In this document: positions 26,899-36,236 of the stretch, one piece after another
Layout of the letters: every line of letters starts with the position of its first letter
Position numbering within the stretch: position 1 is the stretch's first letter
From: UBA2283 sp041658955
GTDB lineage: Bacteria; Patescibacteriota; Microgenomatia; UBA12405
NCBI GenBank assembly: GCA_041658955.1
Contig: JBAZZE010000002.1
Coordinates: 1 to 64,000 of the forward strand
Length of the DNA: 64,000 nt
Reading direction: 5' to 3'
Notes under the pieces: model-generated
Told to the model about the DNA's origin: nothing
The model's database searches: none
The model's input: only the letters and a program-made list of their open reading frames with translations
Translations under genes and position numbers: made by a program

Positions 26899-27903
26899 AT
26901 GTTTCAGGCTATGGATAGAAAAAAAATAAGAAACATACTAATTGTCGGAGGAGCTGGATATATTGGATCGCATGTGAACAAGGAACTCTCAAGAAATGGC
27001 TATAAAACAATTGTACTTGATAACCTTTCGACCGGAAGTGAAGACTCAGTAAAATGGGGAAAATTTATTAAAGGTGATTTAGGTGACACAGATGTTTTAG
27101 ATAACGTTTTTAAAAACCATCTAATTGATGCCGTAATGCACTTTGCGGCATATAAAGCTGTGGCTGAGTCGATGATTGACCCAAGAAAATACTATCAAAA
27201 TAATGTAATAAACACGATAAATTTATTGAATGTGATGATGCGCCACAAGATAGACAAATTTGTTTTTTCTTCTTCTGCAGCTACTTATGGCGATGCAAGA
27301 TATAACCCTGTTGATGAGCTACATCCACAATTACCGATGAACCCGTACGGTCGGACAAAGTTGATGATAGAACAAGTGTTAATGGATTATTACCATGCTT
27401 ATGGTTTCAAATCAGTATCTTTTCGGTATTTTAACGCGGTCGGGGCAGATAGAGACTCTGAAATTGGTGAGCGAAGTGGTGCTGGTCTAAACCTGATACC
27501 ACTTGTTTTTGATGCTGTTTTTGGTAGAAAAAATAGTATTAGTATATTTGGTACTAACTATTCAACTCCTGATGGTACTTGTGTCCGCGACTATATACAT
27601 GTATCCGATTTGGCAATGGCACATATTAAAGCACTAAGTTTTTTTGATAGTGGAGGTGAATATGATGTATTTAACCTTGGTAATGGAAAGGGCTTTTCTG
27701 TTCGTGAGGTTATCGATACCACCAAGAAAATCACTGGAGTTGATTTTAATGTAATTGAAACAGATCGACGAGCTGGTGACTCAGAAATAGTAGTGGCAGA
27801 TAGTAGTAGAGCTCAAAAAGTATTGGGTTGGAGTCCTGAGTACACTGACTTGAGAAAAATTATTGAGACAGTATGGAAGTGGGAAAATAAGAAGAAAATC
27901 TAA
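26899..27903 (+). CDS. GalE-like NAD-dependent UDP-hexose 4-epimerase, copy 2
   Basis: 334 residues. GGAGYIGSHVNKEL, FAAYKAVAESM, FSSSAATYGD, NPYGRTK, RYFNAVGAD and DGTCVRDYIHVSDLAMAH give the complete GalE pattern, closer to canonical than copy 1. Over 20 bases of the NAD-loop coding DNA are identical to copy 1 (starting near 24918 and 26941), pointing to a duplication or gene conversion. Its stop shares a 4-bp overlap with the convergent GT2 gene. Confidence 0.92.
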   Translation: MFQAMDRKKIRNILIVGGAGYIGSHVNKELSRNGYKTIVLDNLSTGSEDSVKWGKFIKGDLGDTDVLDNVFKNHLIDAVMHFAAYKAVAESMIDPRKYYQNNVINTINLLNVMMRHKIDKFVFSSSAATYGDARYNPVDELHPQLPMNPYGRTKLMIEQVLMDYYHAYGFKSVSFRYFNAVGADRDSEIGERSGAGLNLIPLVFDAVFGRKNSISIFGTNYSTPDGTCVRDYIHVSDLAMAHIKALSFFDSGGEYDVFNLGNGKGFSVREVIDTTKKITGVDFNVIETDRRAGDSEIVVADSSRAQKVLGWSPEYTDLRKIIETVWKWENKKKI

Positions 27904-28874
27904 GTTTTATTTTTCATTAGGTCGAAAAAGATGCGACGTTTACTCATCGTTCTGGAGTGTTTAGCTAGAACTGGAAAGTATGCATGAAAAAGTGCCTGAG
28001 GGACAGTGATTATTGATTTGAATCTATCTATTTTGACTGTTTGTTTGATGAGTCCTGACATATTGCGCAGTCTTTCTTCAATGATTTGGAAGATATTATC
28101 TATAAGTTCTTTCTTTGTATAAAGTTTTTGGATGATAAATATCCAGTTTTTGGAATCATGAATATGTCTAAAGTTCCCCATTTTTTTACTAGTACCGCCA
28201 CCGAGGTGGTATGAAATGGCGGATGGGACCAGAAGTGTTTTGTAACCTAGTTTATGTAAGCGAAGGTTTACGTCAACATCTTCTTCGTACGCAAAGAAAT
28301 CTTCATCAAATAGTCCAATGTTAATTAAAGTTTGTCGATGATATACAATTACTGCTGCTGTACTTCCCCAAATAATTGAGTTGATCATTCTTTGATTTTC
28401 TTTTTTGTCATACACTTTTCCTGAATCTATGTTTTCACACTTACCTGAATATTTGAAGTTTAGGCCAGTAGATTCATAGTGTGTTCCTGCTTTGTTCAAG
28501 ACAGATCCACAAAAAGTTACCATTCTATTATTTTTAGACCTTTCTATCGCGTTGATTATTTTAGGAAACCAGTCTGGTTCAAGGGTCAGGTCGTTATTAA
28601 GTAAACAAACGTATTCGTACTTAGCTTTGATAATTCCTTGGTTCACCGCAGGGGCGAATCCCCTGTTTATTTTGTTATATATTACTGTTTTATCCTGCTT
28701 GGCTAGGACTTTGTTAAATACTTCAACGCTATTATCGGAGGAACCGTTATCGACCAGAATAATTTCAAACTTAGAATTGCTGCATAATGAAATAGATTTG
28801 ATGAGAGCTTTAAGGCAATCTTCTAGATATGTAACACCGTTATAACTAGGAATAATAATTGAAACGTTTGACAT
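27900..28874 (-). CDS. GT2 family glycosyltransferase, paralogue of the gene at 21463
   Basis: About 324 residues. VSIIIPSYNGVTYLEDCL, LVDNGSSDNSV, LLNNDLTLEPDW and FFAYEEDVDVNLRLHKLGY are the GT-A motifs. The ATG at 28874 is preferred over one at 28892, because the upstream ATG lies within the promoter's TGGTATAAT box. It shares long blocks with the GT2 at 21463 but lacks the repeat-encoded insertion. It begins the AT-rich block and ends convergently with the epimerase, with the two stops in one CTAA tetranucleotide. Confidence 0.88.
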   Translation of the reverse strand: MSNVSIIIPSYNGVTYLEDCLKALIKSISLCSNSKFEIILVDNGSSDNSVEVFNKVLAKQDKTVIYNKINRGFAPAVNQGIIKAKYEYVCLLNNDLTLEPDWFPKIINAIERSKNNRMVTFCGSVLNKAGTHYESTGLNFKYSGKCENIDSGKVYDKKENQRMINSIIWGSTAAVIVYHRQTLINIGLFDEDFFAYEEDVDVNLRLHKLGYKTLLVPSAISYHLGGGTSKKMGNFRHIHDSKNWIFIIQKLYTKKELIDNIFQIIEERLRNMSGLIKQTVKIDRFKSIITVPQALFHAYFPVLAKHSRTMSKRRIFFDLMKNKT

Positions 28875-28890
28875 TTGTTTTACTAAGAAC

Positions 28891-28899
28891 ATTATACCA
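28891..28899 (-). promoter_or_regulatory. extended -10 promoter for the GT2 at 27900-28874
   Basis: Minus-strand TGGTATAAT is a TGn-TATAAT extended -10. Transcription would start near 28884, about 10 nt before the ATG at 28874. This decides against the longer reading frame whose ATG lies inside the -10 box. Confidence 0.6.
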
Positions 28900-28959
28900 A
28901 TACTTAGTTTAATCTTTTATAAAAATATAAATAAATAGTGTTTATATAATTTAATATAC

Positions 28960-28968
28960 TGTTATAAT
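28960..28968 (+). promoter_or_regulatory. extended -10 promoter for the acyltransferase-3 gene, leaderless
   Basis: Plus-strand TGTTATAAT (TGn-TATAAT) ends 6 nt before the ATG at 28975, so the predicted first base is the A of ATG. The surrounding 80 bp are extremely AT-rich. Confidence 0.6.
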
Positions 28969-28974
28969 GTAAAA

Positions 28975-29949
28975 ATGAGAGACAAAGTAATAGACGTAGC
29001 AAGAGGGATTGCTATTATTTTGGTAATTATAGGACACTCGATACAATATAGTGTACCAGCTTTTGATAGTAATTTAATTTTTAGATACATTTATTCTGTT
29101 CACATGCCGTTGTTTATGTTTATAAGTGGTTATACATTATTTTTTAGTAGAAATAGAATAAATATTAATTTTTTGATTAAAAAATTCAATTTACTTGTAG
29201 TCCCCTTTTTCTCTTGGTTTATTATTAGTTTTTATTTAAAAAACACTTATTTAACTCAAAGTTTCATCACTAGGTTAATCCAACTTTTAAAGTCACCTGA
29301 TTACGGATTGTGGTTTTTATGGGTGCTTTTTTTAATAAATATTATTTTTATTTTATTATTTTTTATTATTGATAAATTAAAATTTTACGAACTAGAAGAT
29401 ATATTTATAATATTTGGTATTTACTTAATCTCAATAATTCCAACAAATGTATTAGGATTGCATCTAGTAAAGTGGTATATTGTATTTTTTTGTATAGGTT
29501 ATTTTGTATCAAAGTTTAAAACTATATTATTAAAATCATTGGTTAATTATCAATTTTTAGCGGTATTGCTTTTTGTACCATTTGCATATTTCTGGAATAG
29601 AACAACCCCACCATCTTTTAATTTGTATTTAGGAAACCATTTTACAAGAGAAATTGTAACAGTAATTACTAGTTTGTATTTATATTTAACACCTTTAACA
29701 GGGATTGCTACTATACTGTCTGTTTCTAACATTGTTTCAAAACTTAAATATTCAAATATATTTATCTTTATTGGTGGAATTACTTTAGAGATTTATAGTT
29801 TACATACTTTTTTCTTACATACCCATGGTCAAAGTTTCCTTAATATAAGTTATACATTTTTTACAACTTTAGCTTCTACAATATTGGCCATAATTATATT
29901 GAAGAAAATTATGTTTCTTCGATATATTCTTTTTGGGAGGATAAGTTAG
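28975..29949 (+). CDS. acyltransferase-3 family membrane protein
   Basis: 324 residues with about 10 membrane helices. The N-terminal DVARGIAIILVIIGHS holds the catalytic-type histidine and the RG motif of the family; SVHMPLFMFISGYTLFF follows. Members move acetyl or other acyl groups across the membrane onto surface sugars (OatA, WecH, NodX-like). A late LEIYSLHTFFLHTH segment matches the family's C-terminal helix. The gene is among the most AT-rich in the window: the 60 bases from 29341 contain only six G or C. Its stop overlaps the convergent gene's stop by 4 bp. Confidence 0.88.
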   Translation: MRDKVIDVARGIAIILVIIGHSIQYSVPAFDSNLIFRYIYSVHMPLFMFISGYTLFFSRNRININFLIKKFNLLVVPFFSWFIISFYLKNTYLTQSFITRLIQLLKSPDYGLWFLWVLFLINIIFILLFFIIDKLKFYELEDIFIIFGIYLISIIPTNVLGLHLVKWYIVFFCIGYFVSKFKTILLKSLVNYQFLAVLLFVPFAYFWNRTTPPSFNLYLGNHFTREIVTVITSLYLYLTPLTGIATILSVSNIVSKLKYSNIFIFIGGITLEIYSLHTFFLHTHGQSFLNISYTFFTTLASTILAIIILKKIMFLRYILFGRIS

Positions 29950-31307
29950 ATAAACTTAATTTTGTTAGTTGCAAATACGACCATTTTCATGAGTAACCAT
30001 CCGTGTTTGAATCTAGATATGTTTGTTGATCCGTATTCCCTGGCTTTATATCGGATAGGTACTTCAGAGAATTTCAAATTCATCTTGGCACAACCAAAAA
30101 TTAAATCGTAATCTCCAAAAGGATCAAAATTTCCAAAATAATTTCGGTTTTTTTCAAGTTTTTTATAGTTTTCACTTGTAAGTACTTTGGTCCCGCATAA
30201 AGTGTCTTTAATTTGTTGATCTAGAAGCCATGAAAATGCAACTGAAAAAAATTTGTTACCAATTATATTCAAAAAACGCATAGCTTCATCTTCCATTGGA
30301 TAAACTAATCGACAACCGTTTATATATTCACCTTTCCCAGAGTTTATGGCATTGTAAAATTTCGGAAGATCTTCCGGTGGTACTGTAAGATCTGCATCTA
30401 AAATCATTAAGATATCACCTGTTGCAATGGAAAAACCTTTTCTGACCGCATCCCCTTTTCCAATACCTGTTTGTTTTGTGTATAAAATATTTCTGTCTTT
30501 GTACTTTTTAGCAATTCTAATGATTTCTTCGTAGGTTCCGTCTGTGGATCCGCCTTCTACAAAAATAATTTCAGTTTTTTTTCCCATAATTGGAGTTCTT
30601 AAGACGGCGTTTTCAATATTACCCTTTTCATTTCTGGCGGCAATGACAACACTTACAGAGTGCTCCAATGGATTATTTTTTGTGTATCTAGCAATTATGT
30701 AATTAGTTAAATTAAATAATTTAAATACAGGGAACTTACCTACATATTTATTTAAAAGATTCGAAAATATAGGTATATAAATTGGAAAAAGAAACCTACT
30801 TCCGCTTTTTATAACTTGATAACCTTCTAAATCTAACAAATTACATATATCGTTGGTAGTAAGCCAATTAGTTCTTTTTTGTGGTGCCTTTAATCCTAGT
30901 TTTTCAGCTATATCAAGTAGAGGAAGCCATAAAAAGCTGTGGTAGTTTATTATTATCCGGGTATTTTCATTACAATTATTTTTTATTTGATTAAATAGGT
31001 ACTGAATATCATTTATCTTTGATAATTGGTCAGAAATTATAATATAGTCAAAGGTACCTTTTATATTAATAGAATCTTCTTTTGCGTAAATGAACTTTAT
31101 GTGACGATATTTTTTTGTTGCGAATTCGACTAAATGTTTTTCAAACTCAATACCCACACCATTTTTCGGCTTTAAGCTATTAATTAAGTAGCCAGTTTTT
31201 GAGCCTATTTCAAGAACACTTGACCCTTCTGGAATATTAAATTTAAAGAAAGATTCTAAATCATGATGATAAAAAATATTTTTATTTATCCATTTTTCTT
31301 CATTCAT
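29946..31307 (-). CDS. fusion of class I methyltransferase and GT2 glycosyltransferase
   Basis: 453 residues in two domains. Residues about 20-200: a Rossmann methyltransferase with VLEIGSKTGYLIN (SAM loop I) and an acidic VGIEFE strand 2 end. Residues about 215-450: a DPM1/UgtP-like GT2 with VSVVIAARNEKGNI, VEGGSTDGTY, MILDADLTVPPEDL and a KDTLCGTKV block. A methyl group and a sugar could be added in sequence to one glycan, or the first domain may have lost activity. Stand-alone versions of both domains are common; the fused form is less so. Lies in the AT-rich block. Confidence 0.85.
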   Translation of the reverse strand: MNEEKWINKNIFYHHDLESFFKFNIPEGSSVLEIGSKTGYLINSLKPKNGVGIEFEKHLVEFATKKYRHIKFIYAKEDSINIKGTFDYIIISDQLSKINDIQYLFNQIKNNCNENTRIIINYHSFLWLPLLDIAEKLGLKAPQKRTNWLTTNDICNLLDLEGYQVIKSGSRFLFPIYIPIFSNLLNKYVGKFPVFKLFNLTNYIIARYTKNNPLEHSVSVVIAARNEKGNIENAVLRTPIMGKKTEIIFVEGGSTDGTYEEIIRIAKKYKDRNILYTKQTGIGKGDAVRKGFSIATGDILMILDADLTVPPEDLPKFYNAINSGKGEYINGCRLVYPMEDEAMRFLNIIGNKFFSVAFSWLLDQQIKDTLCGTKVLTSENYKKLEKNRNYFGNFDPFGDYDLIFGCAKMNLKFSEVPIRYKAREYGSTNISRFKHGWLLMKMVVFATNKIKFI

Positions 31308-31314
31308 AGTTTTT

Positions 31315-33258
31315 TTAGTTTAAAACGATATCGTTTCCAATTTTTAAATTTGTCACACTGTCAAACATTTGTAACTTTAATGTACAGTCATTGTCGACAT
31401 TGCTGAACGTATTGTTGATTATAATGTAATTTTGATCATTTAAATGGTTTTCGTCAGTATTGAATAACCATGTTTCTGGAGAAAAAAATGTTTGCCCTTC
31501 TCGTATTGGTATTTTTGCTAGAGTGCAACTAATTTTAAAAACGTATTCATCGTGAGGTGTGTAATCATTCTGACTGATTACAGCAGAAAACTGAACATAT
31601 TTGCTGGTTTTGCTTAACGTATAGGATAAGACTGATATTTTATTATTAAAAGGTTTTGTGACATCAGATTGCGTCTTTTTAATAATTGGAAAAAATATTT
31701 TATAGATATTTATATTTTTACCTGTATTACTTATGAATGTTTTTTGAAGTGAATAAGGAATGGCGCTATTTTCAATTAGTTTGTTAAAACTAGTAAATAT
31801 TTCTAAATCCCGACTGTTCGAAATTTCGTCAGATATTATTATGTAATCAGGATCGATTACTTTAATTCTTGACAGAATATCATCGGTCGAATTTCTATTT
31901 AATACTGGTCCGGTAAAATAAATATTCTCATTGGGGTGAGTTTTGGCAAGCAGATAAGAATAATTGTTATGGTTTATCTGGCTTTTACTATCAAGTACAA
32001 GGCTATATCTTGAGTATTTTGGTTGTCCAGAAATATAATCAATAATTTCCTGAGTTTTCCAGTTGTTTTGGCTTGGGGAATATAAATGACTTGATGAATC
32101 TGTTTTTATTTTGTTAAAAAAAGATAGGTTAAATAGTTGGTATATTGGAAAAATAAATAATAATATCCAAAAAATATTTTGATGTTTCTTTTTAAACTTA
32201 TATTCATTTATTAACAATGATATCTGTATTGCTAACACAGGTAAAATTGGTTGAATGTATCTAATTTCCTTGTTCACTCCGAATGTTAAAAGTAATGCCG
32301 GAAATAAAAACCATGAAAATAAAAATAAAAAGATGTTCAGTTTTTCCCTGTTTAAGTTTTTAAAACTGAATAAGCTTGCGATTAGTAGAATAGAGTAATA
32401 TACCGAGATCCCATTTCTTGAGATACTTTTGAAATAATTTAGAACCGTTGATAATGAATATACATTTGTTGATCCATAATCTTTGGCAATTTCACCATAA
32501 GATGTTGAAATTGCAAACTTTGAGATAGTATTAAAATTTGGATAATACCAAGTAGACGATACAACAATAAAAATAAATATTGCGACTGAAATATTTATTA
32601 TTATTTTTTCTAATGGGACATTTTTTTTGGTAATTTCTTTTATGAAAATATAAACACTTGGAACTAATACATACATTGGAAAGTTCACTTTGGTAAGTAG
32701 TCCTAATGCAGCAACTATACCTAGAGAGATGCAATTACGGATTGAGTGAAACACATTGTCTTTGAGCAATATCTGCAAAAAGATAACGACAAGTAATGTA
32801 AGTAAGTACTCAACATAGAATTGTCTATTCAATGCATAAAATAGAGGCATAGTTTGAGTAATAAATACCGAAATTAATGCTACTTTTATATTTACTAATT
32901 TTCTAACTAATAAAAATAAATAATAGTTAAGTAACAATAATGAGACCCAATTTACTATCATAGCAGCGTTCTCTTTTGGTCCTAATATAAGGTAAAAAGG
33001 TAGTGGTAGTAAGCTTAATAATGGTGCTTTTTGACCACTAAAAGCATTAACGTAGCTTTTTGAGAGTCCACTCAACCCTTCAGATTTATAGCTGTTGTAT
33101 ATATGTATTGAGTTTTCTAGATACCAAGATTGATCATACGATGGAAGCGCGGTATCTCTTTTTGTCCAATAAATGTTAATCGCAACTAATAAAATAGAAA
33201 AAAGGGCTAGAAATATATACTCTATCCTCACTTTTTTCAGTAAAGTTAAGGAAATCAT
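31315..33258 (-). CDS. GT39/PMT-like polytopic membrane glycosyltransferase
   Basis: 647 residues: about 10-12 membrane helices in the first 370 residues, then a soluble extracellular domain of about 270 residues. In the first outside loop, LPSYDQSWYLENSIHIY supplies the acidic residue expected in GT-C enzymes. The C-terminal part has beta-rich sequence ending in KIGNDIVLN with no recognised motif. Likely uses a polyprenyl-phosphate sugar on the outer face. Overlaps the giant GT gene by 4 nt. Confidence 0.82.
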   Translation of the reverse strand: MISLTLLKKVRIEYIFLALFSILLVAINIYWTKRDTALPSYDQSWYLENSIHIYNSYKSEGLSGLSKSYVNAFSGQKAPLLSLLPLPFYLILGPKENAAMIVNWVSLLLLNYYLFLLVRKLVNIKVALISVFITQTMPLFYALNRQFYVEYLLTLLVVIFLQILLKDNVFHSIRNCISLGIVAALGLLTKVNFPMYVLVPSVYIFIKEITKKNVPLEKIIINISVAIFIFIVVSSTWYYPNFNTISKFAISTSYGEIAKDYGSTNVYSLSTVLNYFKSISRNGISVYYSILLIASLFSFKNLNREKLNIFLFLFSWFLFPALLLTFGVNKEIRYIQPILPVLAIQISLLINEYKFKKKHQNIFWILLFIFPIYQLFNLSFFNKIKTDSSSHLYSPSQNNWKTQEIIDYISGQPKYSRYSLVLDSKSQINHNNYSYLLAKTHPNENIYFTGPVLNRNSTDDILSRIKVIDPDYIIISDEISNSRDLEIFTSFNKLIENSAIPYSLQKTFISNTGKNINIYKIFFPIIKKTQSDVTKPFNNKISVLSYTLSKTSKYVQFSAVISQNDYTPHDEYVFKISCTLAKIPIREGQTFFSPETWLFNTDENHLNDQNYIIINNTFSNVDNDCTLKLQMFDSVTNLKIGNDIVLN

Positions 33259-36236
33259 TTGAACAAGGTTAAATATTTATCAAGATTTTTGGAATCATCG
33301 AGATATTTGTGAGAATATTTTAAGCAATTATCGGCTATTTTTTTATAGAGTTTCTTTGAATTAGACAAAAGACTAATTTTGCCTGCAAATTCATCAATGT
33401 TTTCGGACTCACACAAGTAACCATTACTTCCGTTTGTGATTATTGTAGGTAATCCACCGACTGATGAAGAAATTACCGGCTTCCCCATGGAGAGTGCTTC
33501 TAAAACAGTATTGGGTCTTCCGTCTACTCTGGATGTTAGGACAAGGACATCGCTTGCATTCAAGAAAGCTCCCGGATGCACCATTCCTGTAAGTAATATT
33601 TTGTTATTGAGCTTTAACTTGTCAATTAAGTCTTGGCATTTTGCAAATTCTGGTCCTGGTCCTGCTAGTACAAAAAAAAGTTTTTTGTTTGATCTAAGTT
33701 TATCTGCTATTTTAATAAATATATCTGGACCTTTTTCTTCTGAAAGTCTTCCTATAAATGAAACAATAAACTTATTATGTGGCAGACCAATAGGCCATTC
33801 AGACATTGTTTTCCATCTTTCAATTTCGGTTAAGTCTACACCGTTTTGAATAAGAGTTACATTGCTAGAGGTTTCATTATAGACTTGGACTAATTCGTTA
33901 TAAACGTTTTCATTTTCAGCGATAGTATGATCAATGTATTTGGAATATTTGCGATTGCTGGTAAAGTGAACATCGGTGTTGAATTGTTGGTCAAAGATTT
34001 TTATGTGAGGAAAATCGACTTTTAATTTCGGGAGAATTTCATAAAAGTATTTACTACCACCCAAAAAAATGGTTCCTATACCCCGTGTTTTTATGAGATA
34101 TAAAACAAACTCATAGTACTCCTTCTCATTTGTGTAGATATTGGGAAGATTGAACAAGTCTTTAGATATGTTGGAATATTCCTTTGACGTGTCTATAAGT
34201 AGTTCGTCAGCCTTAAGGGATGTGACAAATGATATATGAAAATTATTTTTGACAAGTTTTTTTGAAATTGCCCTGAATCTTTTATCAGCACCGCCAACTA
34301 TGGTGTAAGGTAGTGCAAAAAGTATGTTTCTTTTGTTAAATTGTGTTTTTTTTGAACCGGCCATATTCTCAAGTGGATTGGTTGCAATGTATCTATCATT
34401 ACGTTTGTAAAATTTAATTGAAGCTGTTTCGTTGGTATACAAATCTTTGTGAATTTCTTTTATAGTTTTGTAGAGTAAGTCGTTATTTTTTCTTGCATTA
34501 TCAATCATTGAAACACCATGTTTTCTATATAAGAATAATGGCTCTTCGACAACAGAACCCATTCCACCATTTTTGGCTATGTTTATCCAGAATTCCCAGT
34601 CTTCATATCCCATTTTTTCCATTTTTGTCGAATAACCTCCGACTTTTTCCCATATTGATTTTGTAAATACTGAAGAAACTATTTGGCTATTGGATTTCAT
34701 TATTACTGCCAAGTCTAGTGGCTGTGTTTTCCAAATAAAGGAACCTCCTTCAAATTCTTGTAACCATGAACCGCAAACGTCAAGCTTATTTGTTTCAAGG
34801 AGTAATAAAGTTTTTTCTAGGTAAGTAGGAGCGATCATGTCGTCTGCGTCTAAGCAACAAATATATTTACCTTTAGCTACCTTTGTGCCATTATTTCTAG
34901 CCGTGGGTAATCGGCTATTGACTTGGTGAATTACTTTTATTTTTGGATTATTTATTTCTGAAAGAACTTTTTTTGTAAATTCATCAGTCGATCCATCATT
35001 TACTACAATAATTTCAAAGTTTTGAAAAGTTTGTGACAATACTGAATCAATTGCATTGTTCAAATATTTTCCGTAGTTGAAACACGGGATAATTATACTA
35101 ACTAATGGTTTATCGTCTGGCCATTTTTCAAGTGTAAATTTAACTGGATGATATTTTATTTCGGTAACTAAATTCTTGATCTTTTTTTTGATATTCTTTA
35201 GTTTATTTTTTATTCTTGAAACTATATTAGTCCTATTCGGGATAATTTTATCCAGAACACTTAACCTAATAAACATTATTATTTTCCATGAAAGGGAATT
35301 TTTTATTTTTAAAATCTCATTATTTAAAATAAAGACATTTTTTTCATGTTGGTCAATTATTTTACTTTTCTCTTCCAAGATATTTGTGTATTTTATTTCT
35401 AATTCAGAAAGTGATCTGTTTTTGTGTAAACTATTTTTTTGTGTTGCTTTTAATTTTTCACCAAGTTCTTTAATTAGGCTCCTGGAATATATTAAATCAA
35501 CCTCTTTACTAAGTATTATGTCTAAATATTTTTGACCTAAAAGTTTTTTATGTTTATTTAAAATATCTGACATGATGGATATTCTATTTGAGTCAGAGTT
35601 TTTCAACATAGAGCCTTTTCGATCTCGATAAAAGAATAGGACTTCCGGTATAACAATAGAGGTGTAACCTTTAGAAATTATTGAAATCCAAAAGTCCCAA
35701 TCTTGGTAGCCAGATAATTTTGTATTGTACCCATCTACATCCTCCCAACATTTTTTTCTGAACAAAGAACTTACTGTAAGTGTATTTTTTACAAGACAAT
35801 TTTCAAGTGTCATTTCCTCAGTTTCCCATATATAGTTGCTAGATTCGAAGACTTTTGCCCAACAAGAAACTATACCTATTTTGTTGCTAGTTTTGATTTT
35901 ATTTACTAGTTTCTTTATATAATTTTTATCTACGTAATCATCAGCATCGATACATGCGATATATTTCCCATTTGCTAACTTTATAGCATTATTTCTGGTG
36001 GCGGCCAGTCCTTGGTTTGTTTGGTCAATAAATATAATTTTGTCCTTATAATTTGCTTTTAGTTTTGTTAATTCTTTCAGAGAATAAGTATCGTCAGATC
36101 CGTCGTTAACAAGAATAATTTCAATGTTTTTGTAGCTTTGGTTAAGACAACTTGTAATACATGTCTCAACATATTTACCTAAATTAAAGTAAGGAATTAC
36201 AATTGTTACTAAAGAGTTCGATTTGTTTTGGATCAC
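33255..36236 (-). CDS. three-domain glycosyltransferase, GT2-GT2-GT4
   Basis: 993 residues. Domain 1 (about 8-230): GT2 with VTIVIPYFNLGKYVE, VNDGSDDT and the DADD metal motif at 97-100. A charged helical linker with probable coiled coil spans about 245-345. Domain 2 (about 377-590): a second GT2 with VSIIIPCFNYGKYLN, VNDGSTDE and DADD at 463-466; it resembles domain 1 throughout, indicating internal duplication. Domain 3 (about 636-990): GT4 with LPYTIVGGADKRFRAISKKL and SRVDGRPNTVLEALSMGKPVIS. Such a protein could add three sugars in order to one acceptor. All key motifs look intact. Four-nt overlaps on both sides. Confidence 0.9.
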   Translation of the reverse strand: MIQNKSNSLVTIVIPYFNLGKYVETCITSCLNQSYKNIEIILVNDGSDDTYSLKELTKLKANYKDKIIFIDQTNQGLAATRNNAIKLANGKYIACIDADDYVDKNYIKKLVNKIKTSNKIGIVSCWAKVFESSNYIWETEEMTLENCLVKNTLTVSSLFRKKCWEDVDGYNTKLSGYQDWDFWISIISKGYTSIVIPEVLFFYRDRKGSMLKNSDSNRISIMSDILNKHKKLLGQKYLDIILSKEVDLIYSRSLIKELGEKLKATQKNSLHKNRSLSELEIKYTNILEEKSKIIDQHEKNVFILNNEILKIKNSLSWKIIMFIRLSVLDKIIPNRTNIVSRIKNKLKNIKKKIKNLVTEIKYHPVKFTLEKWPDDKPLVSIIIPCFNYGKYLNNAIDSVLSQTFQNFEIIVVNDGSTDEFTKKVLSEINNPKIKVIHQVNSRLPTARNNGTKVAKGKYICCLDADDMIAPTYLEKTLLLLETNKLDVCGSWLQEFEGGSFIWKTQPLDLAVIMKSNSQIVSSVFTKSIWEKVGGYSTKMEKMGYEDWEFWINIAKNGGMGSVVEEPLFLYRKHGVSMIDNARKNNDLLYKTIKEIHKDLYTNETASIKFYKRNDRYIATNPLENMAGSKKTQFNKRNILFALPYTIVGGADKRFRAISKKLVKNNFHISFVTSLKADELLIDTSKEYSNISKDLFNLPNIYTNEKEYYEFVLYLIKTRGIGTIFLGGSKYFYEILPKLKVDFPHIKIFDQQFNTDVHFTSNRKYSKYIDHTIAENENVYNELVQVYNETSSNVTLIQNGVDLTEIERWKTMSEWPIGLPHNKFIVSFIGRLSEEKGPDIFIKIADKLRSNKKLFFVLAGPGPEFAKCQDLIDKLKLNNKILLTGMVHPGAFLNASDVLVLTSRVDGRPNTVLEALSMGKPVISSSVGGLPTIITNGSNGYLCESENIDEFAGKISLLSNSKKLYKKIADNCLKYSHKYLDDSKNLDKYLTLFK

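Noticed and set aside
28875..28892. Upstream ATG for the GT2 at 27900
   Set aside because: It is within the TGGTATAAT extended -10, so it is probably not transcribed.
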